DNA of 64,000 bases from Pseudomonadota bacterium (GTDB lineage Bacteria; Pseudomonadota; Alphaproteobacteria; Rhodobacterales; Rhodobacteraceae), in assembly GCA_021845805.1 (NCBI GenBank), contig JAJZVD010000012.1, positions 1 to 64,000 on the forward strand, in the 5' to 3' direction. The position numbers and the translations under genes are program-made. A model generated the notes under the pieces. It saw nothing but the letters and a program-made list of their open reading frames with translations. It was not told the origin of the DNA and made no database searches. Positions 9,759 to 18,116 of this stretch are shown here, one piece after another. The stretch's first letter is position 1. Each line of letters opens with the position of its first letter.

Positions 9759-11612
9759 ATGAACGCCGAAAGCCCCAAGATAAGCCCTGCTCGCCCGGTC
9801 ATCCGCCAACTGGATGAAGGCGCCATCAACCGCATCGCCGCGGGCGAGGTGGTCGAACGGCCCGCATCCGCGGTGAAGGAACTGGTCGAGAACGCGCTTG
9901 ATGCCGGGGCGCGGCGGATCACGGTGGACTATGCCGATGGCGGCAAGACGCTGATCCGCGTCACCGATGACGGTTGCGGAATGACGGCGGCGGATCTTCC
10001 GCTGGCGCTGGCCCGGCATGCGACCTCGAAGATCGACGGGTCGGACCTGCTCAACATCCGCAGCTTCGGGTTCCGCGGCGAGGCGCTGCCCTCGCTGGGC
10101 GCGGTGGGGCGGCTTGCCATCACCTCGCGCGCGGAGGGCGAAGAGGCGGCCACCATCACCGTGGACGGCGGCCGGATGGGCGCCGTGCGCCCCGCCGCGC
10201 TGAGCCGCGGCACGGTGGTGGAACTGCGCGACCTGTTCTACGCCACGCCCGCCCGGTTGAAGTTCCTGCGCAGCGACCGCGCAGAGGCGCAGGCCGTGGC
10301 CGAGGTGATCCGGCGGCTGGCGATGGCGGAACCCTTCGTCGGCTTCCGGCTGAACGATGTCAGCGAAGGTGGCGAGGGGCGGGTGATCTTCCGCGCCGAT
10401 GCGGGCACCGGCGACCTGTTCGACGCGCTGCACGGGCGGCTGGCCGGGGTGCTGGGCGCCGATTTCGCGGAAAACGCCCTGCGGCTTGATGTCGAGCGCG
10501 ACGGGCTGCGGCTGACCGGCTATGCCGCGCTGCCCACCTATTCTCGTGGCAGTTCGGTGGCGCAGTATCTGTTCGTGAACGGCCGCCCGGTGCAGGACCG
10601 GATGCTCTATGGCGCGCTGCGTGCCGCCTATGCCGACGTGCTCAGCCGCGACCGCCACCCGGCGGCGGCGCTGTTCCTGACCTGCGAACCCGAACTGGTC
10701 GATGTGAACGTTCATCCGGCAAAGTCCGAGGTCCGCTTTCGCGACCCAGCGCTGGCGCGCGGGCTGATCGTCTCAGGGCTGCGGCATGCGCTGGCCGGTG
10801 CGGGGCACCGGGCGTCGACGACCGTCGGCGCGGCCACGTTCGAGGCGCTGCGCCCCGAGGGGGCGGCCCCTGTGGCACCGGTGCCGGGCGCCCCGCTGCC
10901 GCCGCGCATCTACCAGATGGACCGCCCGGCGCCCGGCGCGCTGCGCAGCGCGATGGCCTGGCAGTCCCCCGCCCCGGGCTTTGCCGAGGCGCCCTCTGCC
11001 CGGGTGGAGCCGGTGGTGACGGGCGATGAACACCGCCCGCTGGGCGCTGCGCGCGCGCAGGTGCATGAAACCTACATCATCGCGCAAACCGAAACCGGAA
11101 TTGTCATCGTGGACCAGCATGCCGCGCATGAGCGCCTGGTCTACGAGACGCTGAAACGCCAGATGGCGGAACACGGGATCGCCGCGCAGGCGCTGTTGAT
11201 CCCTGAAATCGTGGAGCTTTCCGCCTCTGACGCTGCGCGCCTGCTGGATATGGCCCAGGATCTCCGGCGGCTGGGGCTGGCGGTGGAGCCCTTCGGGCAG
11301 GGTGCCATCGCGGTCCGCGAAACGCCCGCCATCCTGGGCCAGCCCGACGTGCAGCGGCTGGTGCGCGACATCGTGGACGAACTGGCGGATCAGGGCGACA
11401 GCCGCGGCACCCAGGCCCGGATCGACGCCGTGCTCAGCCGGATGTCCTGCCACGGCTCGATCCGCGCAGGGCGGCAGATGCGGGCGGAAGAGATGAACGC
11501 GCTTCTGCGCGAGATGGAGGCCACGCCGCATTCCGGCCAGTGCAACCACGGCCGGCCGACCTGGGTGGAACTGCGCCTGACCGATATCGAACGCCTCTTC
11601 GGGCGAAGCTGA
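9759..11612 (+). CDS. mutL: DNA mismatch repair protein MutL
   Basis: The 617-residue protein has an N-terminal GHKL ATPase ([44 protein letters not shown]). The C-terminal region carries [12 protein letters not shown], the DQHA(X)2E(X)4E metal-binding motif of MutL endonucleases. That fits bacteria without MutH, where MutL itself nicks the new strand. C-terminal SCHGSIRAG and PTWVEL blocks complete the endonuclease domain. The ATG at 9759 was chosen; the longer frame merely overlaps the previous gene. rmuC follows after 2 bases. Confidence 0.97.
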   Translation: MNAESPKISPARPVIRQLDEGAINRIAAGEVVERPASAVKELVENALDAGARRITVDYADGGKTLIRVTDDGCGMTAADLPLALARHATSKIDGSDLLNIRSFGFRGEALPSLGAVGRLAITSRAEGEEAATITVDGGRMGAVRPAALSRGTVVELRDLFYATPARLKFLRSDRAEAQAVAEVIRRLAMAEPFVGFRLNDVSEGGEGRVIFRADAGTGDLFDALHGRLAGVLGADFAENALRLDVERDGLRLTGYAALPTYSRGSSVAQYLFVNGRPVQDRMLYGALRAAYADVLSRDRHPAAALFLTCEPELVDVNVHPAKSEVRFRDPALARGLIVSGLRHALAGAGHRASTTVGAATFEALRPEGAAPVAPVPGAPLPPRIYQMDRPAPGALRSAMAWQSPAPGFAEAPSARVEPVVTGDEHRPLGAARAQVHETYIIAQTETGIVIVDQHAAHERLVYETLKRQMAEHGIAAQALLIPEIVELSASDAARLLDMAQDLRRLGLAVEPFGQGAIAVRETPAILGQPDVQRLVRDIVDELADQGDSRGTQARIDAVLSRMSCHGSIRAGRQMRAEEMNALLREMEATPHSGQCNHGRPTWVELRLTDIERLFGRS

Positions 11613-11614
11613 CG

Positions 11615-12763
11615 ATGCCTGCCGCGATCCCCGTCGATCTGTCCGATCCGGTGGTGTTCGGGGCCACGGCGGTGGTGGCGCTGCTGGTCTTGCTGATGCT
11701 GCTGGTCTTGCGCAGCACCGCCCGGTCAGCCCGCATGGCCGAGCCGCTGCTGGACAACCTTGACCTGCTGGGGCGGCGGGTACAGCAGCTTTCGGACGGC
11801 CAGCAGCAGCTTGCCGGCGGGCTTCACCATGTGTCCGAGGCGCAGGCCCATGCCCAGAGCGCGATGCTGACGATGATGGAAAGCCGCCTGGCAGAAGTAT
11901 CTGCGCGGATGGCGGAAAACCTCGCCGGGTCTGCCACCCGCACCGCCCGCAGCCTGGGCGAATTGCAGCAGCGGCTGGAAACCATCGACAAGGCCCAGGC
12001 CAACATCGAGAAGCTGTCGGGCAACGTCCTGAGCCTGCAGGACATCCTGTCGAACAAGCAGACCCGCGGCGCGTTCGGGGAAATCCAGTTGCATGACATC
12101 GTGCAGAAGGCGCTGCCCTCGGATGCCTATACGATGCAGGCGACGCTTGCGAACGGGCGGCGGGCGGATTGCCTGATCCACCTGCCGAATCCGCCGGGGC
12201 CCATCGTCATCGATTCCAAGTTCCCGCTCGAGGCCTACGAGGCACTGCGCCGCGCCACGACGCCGACCGAGATGGCCGAGGCGGCGCGGCTGTTCCGCAC
12301 GGCGGTGCGGACCCATATCCGCGCCATCGGCGAGCGCTATATCCTGGAGGGCGAGACGGCCGACGGCGCGCTGATGTTCCTGCCGTCCGAGGCGGTCTAT
12401 GCCGAACTGCACGCGAATTTCCCCGATGTCGTGCGCGAAGGCTTTGCCGCGCGGGTCTGGATCGTGTCGCCCACCACCTGCATGGCGACGCTGAACACCA
12501 TGCGCGCCGTGCTGAAGGACGCACGCATGCGGGAACAGGCCGGCGCGATCCGGCGCGAGCTGCACCTGTTGTTCGAGGATGTGCGCCGTCTGGGCGAACG
12601 GGTGGAACGGCTGGATACCCACTTCACCCAGGCTCAGAACGACGTGCGCGAAATCCGCATCTCGTCCGACAAGGCCACGCGCCGTGCCGCGCGGCTGGAC
12701 AATTTCGATTTCGAGGAACTGGCCCCGGACCCCGCGCCGCGTGTGGCGAAGGATCGTTCGTGA
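11615..12763 (+). CDS. rmuC: DNA recombination protein RmuC
   Basis: The 382-residue protein has one N-terminal membrane segment (VVFGATAVVALLVLLMLLVL), then a long coiled coil (about residues 35-150). The RmuC nuclease-like core follows, with NKQTRGAFGEIQL, IVIDSKFPLEAYEAL and the C-terminal VWIVSPTTCMATLNTMRAVLKD. RmuC limits inversions at short inverted repeats and is thought to be a PD-(D/E)XK-type nuclease. It lies 2 bases after mutL and its TGA overlaps the start of the next gene, so the three form an operon. Confidence 0.95.
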   Translation: MPAAIPVDLSDPVVFGATAVVALLVLLMLLVLRSTARSARMAEPLLDNLDLLGRRVQQLSDGQQQLAGGLHHVSEAQAHAQSAMLTMMESRLAEVSARMAENLAGSATRTARSLGELQQRLETIDKAQANIEKLSGNVLSLQDILSNKQTRGAFGEIQLHDIVQKALPSDAYTMQATLANGRRADCLIHLPNPPGPIVIDSKFPLEAYEALRRATTPTEMAEAARLFRTAVRTHIRAIGERYILEGETADGALMFLPSEAVYAELHANFPDVVREGFAARVWIVSPTTCMATLNTMRAVLKDARMREQAGAIRRELHLLFEDVRRLGERVERLDTHFTQAQNDVREIRISSDKATRRAARLDNFDFEELAPDPAPRVAKDRS

Positions 12764-13287
12764 TGCGCCACCTGACCTCTGCCGACTATCGCCGGATGCC
12801 CTGGGCCAATGGCCGCGGCACGACGGTGGAACTTTGGCGCGAAGACACGGGCGGCGGTCTGTCGTTCCGTCTGTCGATGGCGACAGTGGCCGAAGGCGGG
12901 CCGTTTTCGGCCTTTCCCGGCATCGACCGGGTCCTGACCGTCATCTCGGGTCCGGGCTTCCGGCTATGTGGCCCCGGTCACGACCTGCGCGCCGACCCGC
13001 TGCGGCCGGTCGCGTTTCCGGGTGACGTGCCGATCGCGGCCGAGGGCGTCAGTGCGCCTAGCGAGGATTTCAACGTGATGGTCGCGCGCGGGCGCCCGGT
13101 GCGGGTCGAGGTGGGGCGACCGGGGCAGGGGATGGTTGCCGAGCGGTTGTTCTGCTTTGCGCTGGCGCCCGCAACGCTGCGGCTGGGCGGGCGAGACATT
13201 GCCCTGAACGCGCAGGATCTTCTGGCCGCCGAAGGCGCGGTGCATGTGGTCGCGGGCGGGCCCGTGCTGCTGACCGGGCTTGGCTGA
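12763..13287 (+). CDS. HutD/Ves family cupin protein
   Basis: The 174-residue product begins RMPWANGRGTTVELWRE, the strongly conserved opening of the HutD/Ves family, and continues with FRLSMATVAEGGPFSAFPGIDRVLTV. The family has a bicupin fold; in pseudomonads HutD belongs to histidine-utilisation operons and may act as a regulator, but its activity is unsettled. Here no hut genes adjoin it. The start overlaps the rmuC stop by one base (TGATG), so translation is probably coupled. Confidence 0.88.
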   Translation: MRHLTSADYRRMPWANGRGTTVELWREDTGGGLSFRLSMATVAEGGPFSAFPGIDRVLTVISGPGFRLCGPGHDLRADPLRPVAFPGDVPIAAEGVSAPSEDFNVMVARGRPVRVEVGRPGQGMVAERLFCFALAPATLRLGGRDIALNAQDLLAAEGAVHVVAGGPVLLTGLG

Positions 13288-13926
13288 TCAGATCCGGAAC
13301 AGCGGCTGCATCAGGCGCGGGATCAGCCCGGCGAAGCGCAGCGGCGCCTCGGTCGCGGCCAGACAGATGCAGGCCGGGCCCGGTTCGGCCACGGGCTTGT
13401 GTTCCAGATCGTCCGACGCCACCTCGATGTCGCCGGGGCCAAAACGCCCGGTCTCGTCGCGGAAGGCACCCTGCAGCACCAGCGTCAGTTCGACCCCGCG
13501 ATGGCTGTGGTCTGGCACCGCCACCCCGCCGGGAATGTAGAGCAGCCGCGCCGTGGCGCCGCGGTCGGTCGGCAGCACCGCCTGCCTGACCCCGCCTGCC
13601 AGCGTGCGCCACTTCACCTGCGACAGGCTGCCGCCGACATAATCGGCCAGCGGACCGGGCAGGCTGCCATCGCGCTTGGGCGGCGGCGCCTCGGTCGGCG
13701 TGGCGGCAATCCGGGCCAGCGTCTTTTCCAGCGAGTCGGGCGCCAGTTCGGCTTCGCCGCAGGTGCCCAGGACCGCGCCGCCCACCGCATCATGTGCGGC
13801 AAGGGCTGCACGGCAGTCGGGGCACATCGACACATGGGTGGCCACCACCAGGCTCAGCGCCTCGGGCAGGGCCCCGGCCGAGTAGGCCATCAGAAGGTCA
13901 TCGGAAAGGTGGTGTGTGATCGTCAT
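13288..13926 (-). CDS. chrR: Zinc-dependent anti-sigma factor ChrR with C-terminal cupin
   Basis: ChrR binds and silences RpoE and releases it under singlet oxygen. In this 212-residue protein the N-terminal anti-sigma domain carries His6, His31, Cys35 and Cys38 (HVSMCPDC), the four zinc ligands at the numbering known for Rhodobacter sphaeroides. That agreement supports the start at 13926; an ATGA-overlapping ATG at 13935 is the alternative. The C-terminal cupin keeps a metal set of His140, His142, Glu146 and His176 (DHSHRGVE, LEHKP), which is needed for the singlet-oxygen response. It lies directly after rpoE and is convergent with the HutD gene. Confidence 0.95.
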   Translation of the reverse strand: MTITHHLSDDLLMAYSAGALPEALSLVVATHVSMCPDCRAALAAHDAVGGAVLGTCGEAELAPDSLEKTLARIAATPTEAPPPKRDGSLPGPLADYVGGSLSQVKWRTLAGGVRQAVLPTDRGATARLLYIPGGVAVPDHSHRGVELTLVLQGAFRDETGRFGPGDIEVASDDLEHKPVAEPGPACICLAATEAPLRFAGLIPRLMQPLFRI

Positions 13927-13931
13927 GTGCT

Positions 13932-14477
13932 TCATGTCATCTGGTGGCGCAGTCGGTCCAGCGCCAGCCGGATGCGCGACTTGATCGTGCCAAGCGGCAG
14001 GCCCGTTTCGGCGGCGATCTCGCTGTGCGAGAGGTCGCCGAAATAGGCCCGTTCGATCAGGGCGCGCTGGTTGGGGGGAAGCTGGGCAATGGCGCGGCCC
14101 AGCCGGTCGGTTTCTTGCTGCCGCTCCAAGATCTCGGCAGGTTCGGGTTCGGCCTCGGGGCCCCAGGCTAGGTCTTCGGGCTCGGGGCGACGCGCGCGGC
14201 GGATCGTGTCGATCCGCCGGTTGCGGGCGATCGTGAACACCCAGGTCGTCACGCTGGCGCGGGTCGGATCGAAGAGGCCCGCCTTCTGCCAGAGCGTTGC
14301 CATCACATCCTGGGTGCATTCTTCGGCGACGGTGGCGGTCGAGCCTGACCGCATCAGGAAGGCTTTGACGCGCGGCGCGAATTCGCGGAACAGCGCGGCG
14401 AACGCGTCGGCATCACGGTCGTCGCGGATACGCAACATCAGCCGCGCCCATTCCGCCTCTTCCGTCTCTGCCGTCAT
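13932..14477 (-). CDS. rpoE: ECF sigma factor RpoE (ECF11 type)
   Basis: An extracytoplasmic-function sigma factor of 181 residues, controlled by the adjacent ChrR. Sigma region 2 is seen in FAPRVKAFLMRSG, AEECTQDVMATLWQKA and TWVFTIARNRRIDTIRR. Region 4 is IERAYFGDLSHSEIAAETGLPLGTIKSRIRLALDRLRH. The segment RRPEPEDLAWGPE is characteristic of the Rhodobacter RpoE group. The start at 14477 (MTAETEE) is preferred over an upstream ATG at 14585, because a likely RpoE-dependent promoter ends only about 7 bases before that upstream ATG, leaving no leader. The sigma factor probably drives its own operon. Confidence 0.94.
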   Translation of the reverse strand: MTAETEEAEWARLMLRIRDDRDADAFAALFREFAPRVKAFLMRSGSTATVAEECTQDVMATLWQKAGLFDPTRASVTTWVFTIARNRRIDTIRRARRPEPEDLAWGPEAEPEPAEILERQQETDRLGRAIAQLPPNQRALIERAYFGDLSHSEIAAETGLPLGTIKSRIRLALDRLRHQMT

Positions 14478-14591
14478 CCGCCTTGCCACCCCTGCGGGCC
14501 GCAGCCGTGCCCCCGCCGGACCAGCATAGACGTGCTGGGCAGGAGGTGCATCCGGTTTTGCAGGGGCAAGCTGTGCGACATTCATGAACCC

Positions 14592-14619
14592 TTTACGCCG
14601 TTCGCTGCCGGTCGGATCA
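14592..14619 (-). promoter_or_regulatory. Candidate RpoE-dependent autoregulatory promoter
   Basis: On the minus strand the sequence reads TGATCC, 16 bases, CGTAAA, which fits the -35/-10 pattern I recall for ECF11 (RpoE-ChrR) sigma factors. It lies 115 bases before the preferred rpoE start and points towards rpoE-chrR. The rest of 14478-14807 holds no gene that I can support. Confidence 0.7.
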
Positions 14620-14807
14620 CCAAGGCCTGCTGGTTTTCCTGCGCCTCGGCCGAATGTCGGCCGCCCGCCGCGCGGCAGGATGTCGCAGGTTTTGCTTTGA
14701 TACATGGCGAAAATGGCTACTATCGGCCGGGAATATGGGGGCGGCGAACCGGGCGCAGCCGAATCGCCCGGACGCCCCGCGCAGGATCCCGCTGGAGGAG
14801 GATGTCG

Positions 14808-15017
14808 ATGAAGCTGTGTTCGGTGCTGTGTGTGGTGGGGTTCGGGGCACTGGCGTGCTTCGGCTTTCTGGCGCTGACCGGACTGGGCAGCGAATCGAGC
14901 CTTTATGTGGCGATCAATGCCGCGCTGGCCTTCGCGGGCGGGGCGGTCGGCGTCTTTGCCTGGCTGCGGCTGCGCGCCTGCCCTTGGCAGGTCAAGGGCC
15001 CGGGCGCCATCCACTGA
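14808..15017 (+). CDS. Small hydrophobic membrane protein, unknown function
   Basis: A 69-residue protein with two predicted membrane segments (LCSVLCVVGFGALACFGFLALTG and VAINAALAFAGGAVGVFAWLRL) and a short basic C terminus. A strong GGAGGAGG lies 6 bases before the ATG at 14808; an in-frame ATG at 14802 sits too close to it. I do not recognise a family. It is divergent from rpoE and followed by a strong terminator hairpin. Confidence 0.65.
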   Translation: MKLCSVLCVVGFGALACFGFLALTGLGSESSLYVAINAALAFAGGAVGVFAWLRLRACPWQVKGPGAIH

Positions 15018-15045
15018 TCCGCCGCGGCCCTGCCCCTGAATGACG

Positions 15046-15077
15046 AAGGCCGCGAAGCGTTCCCGCATCGCGGCCTT
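15046..15077 (+). terminator. Hairpin terminator between convergent genes
   Basis: A perfect ten-base stem, AAGGCCGCGA and TCGCGGCCTT, encloses a 12-base loop and ends in a short T run on the plus strand. It lies between the small membrane protein and rpmJ, which converge here, and could serve both. Confidence 0.75.
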
Positions 15078-15098
15078 TCGGCATCCGGTTTCCCGAAT

Positions 15099-15224
15099 TC
15101 AGCCCTGGCGGGCCTTGTAGCGTTTCTGGGTCTTGTTAATCACATAGACCCGACCTTTGCGGCGCACGATCTGACAGTCGCGGTGGCGCAACTTCAGCGA
15201 GCGGAGCGAGTTCCTGACCTTCAT
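15099..15224 (-). CDS. rpmJ: 50S ribosomal protein bL36, cysteine-poor type
   Basis: A 41-residue protein, [17 protein letters not shown] then [24 protein letters not shown]. It matches bL36 throughout but has a single cysteine, so it cannot form the CCCH zinc ribbon of the common form. This is the zinc-independent (C-minus, type B) version, with a slightly longer tail. The start at 15224 has TAACCA-free but plausible GGAGACGA upstream; the longer frame is not bL36-like. It is transcribed away from the tRNA gene region on the same strand. Confidence 0.95.
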   Translation of the reverse strand: MKVRNSLRSLKLRHRDCQIVRRKGRVYVINKTQKRYKARQG

Positions 15225-15304
15225 CGGTCGTCTCCTGGTCCCGGCGCGCGTGCGCCTTGAAAACTGACATGCCGCCGAACCGTTGCCGGGCCGGAGGCGG
15301 TGGA

Positions 15305-15379
15305 TGGTGGGCGCGACAGGGATCGAACCTGTGACCACTACGATGTCAACGTAGTGCTCTACCGCTGAGCTACGCGCCC
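15305..15379 (-). tRNA. tRNA-Val (anticodon GAC)
   Basis: Read on the minus strand, a 75-base cloverleaf starts GGGCGCG and pairs with CGCGCCC before an encoded CCA end. The D arm contains AGCTCAGCGGTAGAGC, the anticodon loop TTGACAT gives GAC within a perfect CTACG stem, and the T arm contains GGTTCGATCC. GAC reads valine GUC/GUU codons. It lies upstream of rpmJ on the same strand. Confidence 0.97.
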
Positions 15380-15524
15380 GAAACCGTCACTTGCCGCCCG
15401 TCCGAAAGAAAAGGACGCGGGCGGTCCGCGTCGGTCTGGGGGTCTATAGAAGGAGTCGCGGGGCGGTTCAAGAGGTTTTGGCACGGCGCATTTTCGGGCT
15501 ATAACCAGACCCGAAGGAGCCCCG

Positions 15525-16388
15525 ATGCACGACCCGGCCTATGACCTCTTCCTGCCCGATGGCGTTCCTGCGCGCCATGTCTTTGCCTCGCCGCACAGCG
15601 GGCGCGATTATCCGCCGGGGTTCCTGGGGGCAAGCGTGCTGGACGAACGTGCCATCCGGTCGTCCGAGGATGCCTTTGTCGACCTGCTCTTCGCCTCGGC
15701 TCCCGCGACGGGGGCGGCGCTTCTGGCGGCCCGAGCCCCGCGCGCCTATGTCGATCTGAACCGCGCGGCCGACGAGCTTGACCCCGCCGTGGTCGAACAG
15801 GCGCCGCGCGGCCTGCTCAATCCGCGGGTCGGGGCCGGGCTCGGGGTCATTCCCCGCGTCGTCTCGAACGGGCGTGCCATCTACCGGGGCAAGATCCCGC
15901 TGGAAGAGGCGCAGGCCCGCATCGCCAAGGTCTGGGTGCCCTACCACGCCTGCCTGCAGGGGCTTTTGCGGCAGGTGCAGGCCGAGCATGGCGAAGTGAT
16001 CCTGATCGACTGCCACTCGATGCCGCACGAGGCGATCGAATCCTTCTCGCAGGGCAACCGCCCGCGCCCAGAGGTGGTGCTGGGCGACCGCTTCGGCGCC
16101 GCCGCCTCGCCTGAGGTGGTCGAGCGGATCGAGGCCGCCTTCGTGGCCGAAGGATTCCGCGTCGCCCGCAACGCCCCCTTTGCCGGGGCCTATATCGCGC
16201 AGGCCTATGGCCGCCCCAGCCGCGGCCAGCACGTCGTGCAGGTGGAAATCGACCGCGCGCTTTACATGGACGAAGCCGCGATCTGCCCCGGCCCCGGCTT
16301 CGACGGAATCCGGCGGGCGCTGGAACGGGTGATTGCCCGCATCCTCGGCTCCGCGGCGGACGGCCGCGTTGCGCTGGCCGCAGAATGA
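15525..16388 (+). CDS. N-formylglutamate amidohydrolase family protein
   Basis: The 287-residue product shows the family blocks FASPHSGRDYPPGFL (metal-binding His), SSEDAFVDLLF, ARAPRAYVDLNRAADELDP, VILIDCHSMP and QVEIDRALYMDE. The family hydrolyses N-formylglutamate to glutamate and formate as the last step of one histidine-degradation route, but paralogues act on other N-acyl amino acids. AAGGAG precedes the ATG. It overlaps the nitrilase-like gene by 4 bases (ATGA), suggesting a two-gene amide/nitrile-hydrolysis operon. Confidence 0.9.
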   Translation: MHDPAYDLFLPDGVPARHVFASPHSGRDYPPGFLGASVLDERAIRSSEDAFVDLLFASAPATGAALLAARAPRAYVDLNRAADELDPAVVEQAPRGLLNPRVGAGLGVIPRVVSNGRAIYRGKIPLEEAQARIAKVWVPYHACLQGLLRQVQAEHGEVILIDCHSMPHEAIESFSQGNRPRPEVVLGDRFGAAASPEVVERIEAAFVAEGFRVARNAPFAGAYIAQAYGRPSRGQHVVQVEIDRALYMDEAAICPGPGFDGIRRALERVIARILGSAADGRVALAAE

Positions 16389-17158
16389 TCCTCGGGCTCT
16401 ATCAGGGGCCCTCGCCTGATGGCGACGATGCCCGCGCGCTGGCGACCGTCGGCCGCATGCTGGCGGCCGCGGCGGCGGCTGGGGCGGATCTGGTGGTGTT
16501 CCCCGAACTGTACCTGCCCGGCTACAACCACGCCGCCATCCCCGACCGGGCGCAGGCGGCCGGAGGCGCGTGGGAGCAGGCACTGGCCGCCGCCTGCCGC
16601 AGGGCGGGCTGCGGCCTGGTGATCGGTCTGGCCGAGCGCGACGGCGCGCGGGTCTTCAATACCGCCGTAGCCTATGACGCGGCGGGGCAGGGGCTTGCGC
16701 GCCATCGCAAGGTGCAGCTTTACGGGCCGCGGGAAAGCGCGCTGTTCGTGCCGGGCGACGGGTTCCCCACCTTTGACCTCAAGGGCCACCGCTGCGGGCT
16801 GATGATCTGCTATGACGTGGAATTTGCCCCCCATGTCCGCAGGCTTGCCGCCGCGGGGGCCGAGGTGCTGCTGGTGCCCACCGCGAACCCCGAACCCTTC
16901 CGCCATGTCCCGACCCTGACGGTCCCTGCGCAGGCGGTGAACCACGGCGTCGTCATCGCCTATGCGAACCTCTGCGGGCCGGATGGCAGCCTGAGCTACA
17001 CGGGCCTGTCCAGCATCGTGGGCCCCGATGGCGCCATGCTTGCCGCCGCGGGCCGGGGCGAGGCGCTGCTGATCGCCGATCTGGCCCCCGCCTTCGCGGT
17101 GCCGACCTCCTGCCGTTCGACTCAACTGGCCGACTTGCGCGACCTGCCCGCGCCCTGA
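16385..17158 (+). CDS. Carbon-nitrogen hydrolase (nitrilase superfamily)
   Basis: A 257-residue amidase/nitrilase-fold enzyme with the full catalytic set: Glu in VVFPELYLPGY, Lys in RHRKVQLYGP and Cys in GLMICYDVEF. The sequence YDVEFAPHVRRLAAAGAEVLLVPTANPEP resembles aliphatic amidases and omega-amidase or N-carbamoyl hydrolase relatives, so the substrate stays open. It is translationally coupled to the upstream amidohydrolase, so the two may act in sequence on an N-substituted amino acid. It converges on the sulfotransferase with 9 bases between. Confidence 0.9.
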   Translation: MILGLYQGPSPDGDDARALATVGRMLAAAAAAGADLVVFPELYLPGYNHAAIPDRAQAAGGAWEQALAAACRRAGCGLVIGLAERDGARVFNTAVAYDAAGQGLARHRKVQLYGPRESALFVPGDGFPTFDLKGHRCGLMICYDVEFAPHVRRLAAAGAEVLLVPTANPEPFRHVPTLTVPAQAVNHGVVIAYANLCGPDGSLSYTGLSSIVGPDGAMLAAAGRGEALLIADLAPAFAVPTSCRSTQLADLRDLPAP

Positions 17159-17167
17159 GCGGGGGCT

Positions 17168-17986
17168 TCAGTCGCCCAGCTTGGCATGCACCTCGGCCAG
17201 GTCCACCTCGCCCTTCGGCATCTTGTTGGCGGGGTTTTCGAAGTCATAGCGGAACAGCTGGAAATCCTTCCTGTAGATTTCCCACATCAGATGCATCGAC
17301 AGGTCGTCGAAGTAATCCTCGACGGGATGGGCGCGCCTGGGCCCGTGCCCCTCGCTTTCGTTGAAGCGCGGGATGGCGGCCAGATCCACCGGGACGGGGG
17401 TCTGCACATGGTCCAGCACCACCTGCATCCCCGCGTTGAACGTCTCGGTGAAGAAGATGTGGTCGTAGCGGCCGCCGTTCACGATGAAGGTCGAGATATG
17501 CCCCGACATCGACGACCAGTGGATGTCGGGTTCCATCGGCTTGCGAAAGCGGATGGTGTCGCGGGCGAACAGCAGAAAGCGGCGGAAGCTGGCGATCTGG
17601 TCAAACTCCTGCCGACCATCCTCGCCGCCCACCTCGATCCCGTATTTCTGCACCAGCAGCGGCACCATGTTGCCGCGATAGCGCTTCCCGTTCCGCTGGA
17701 TGCCGCAGATCTTGTCGAAGAAGCTGGACAGGATGCGGGTGTAGGGATTGCGGACGCAGGTGAAGGCGTAGCTCTTGTGCGCCTTCACGTTGCGCTCGAT
17801 CGGGCTCTGGCTCGCCTCCTGCGCCCATTTGTGCAGGCCCGCGGTGGAATCGTGGATGTCGCCGTCGAAGAACCGGCCGTGATCCGAATAGAACATGATC
17901 TGCCCGATGGTCGAGCAGGCACATTTCGGCACCACGCGATACACCATGCTTTCGCTCTCGGTCATCCAGGTGCCGGGAAACCCCAT
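17168..17986 (-). CDS. Sulfotransferase family protein
   Basis: The 272-residue product carries the two PAPS-binding motifs of carbohydrate sulfotransferases: RVVPKCACSTIGQIM (5'-phosphosulfate loop, about residues 17-31) and FTCVRNPYTRILSSFFDK (3'-phosphate loop). The C-terminal part (HLMWEIYRKDFQLFRYDF) fits the sulfotransferase-2/HNK-1-like family. It has no signal peptide, so it would act in the cytoplasm on a glycan or lipid-linked precursor. It is divergent from the GT14-type glycosyltransferase, with 130 bases between that must hold both promoters. Confidence 0.88.
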   Translation of the reverse strand: MGFPGTWMTESESMVYRVVPKCACSTIGQIMFYSDHGRFFDGDIHDSTAGLHKWAQEASQSPIERNVKAHKSYAFTCVRNPYTRILSSFFDKICGIQRNGKRYRGNMVPLLVQKYGIEVGGEDGRQEFDQIASFRRFLLFARDTIRFRKPMEPDIHWSSMSGHISTFIVNGGRYDHIFFTETFNAGMQVVLDHVQTPVPVDLAAIPRFNESEGHGPRRAHPVEDYFDDLSMHLMWEIYRKDFQLFRYDFENPANKMPKGEVDLAEVHAKLGD

Positions 17987-18116
17987 CGGCTGTCATCCTC
18001 CGTGCCGGGCGCGCCTGCCCGCTGGTCTGCCACAAAAGAACAAACAAACTCTGTCTTTTCAATGACCGTTCACGCTATCTAGGCACCATCGACCCGAACC
18101 TCCGGCCCGCAGACGC

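Noticed and set aside
6359-9922. A 1187-codon minus-strand open frame
   Set aside because: Antisense to the heparinase-family gene, purH, lspA and the DUF3035 gene, all of which have clear motifs. Composition is that of a GC shadow.
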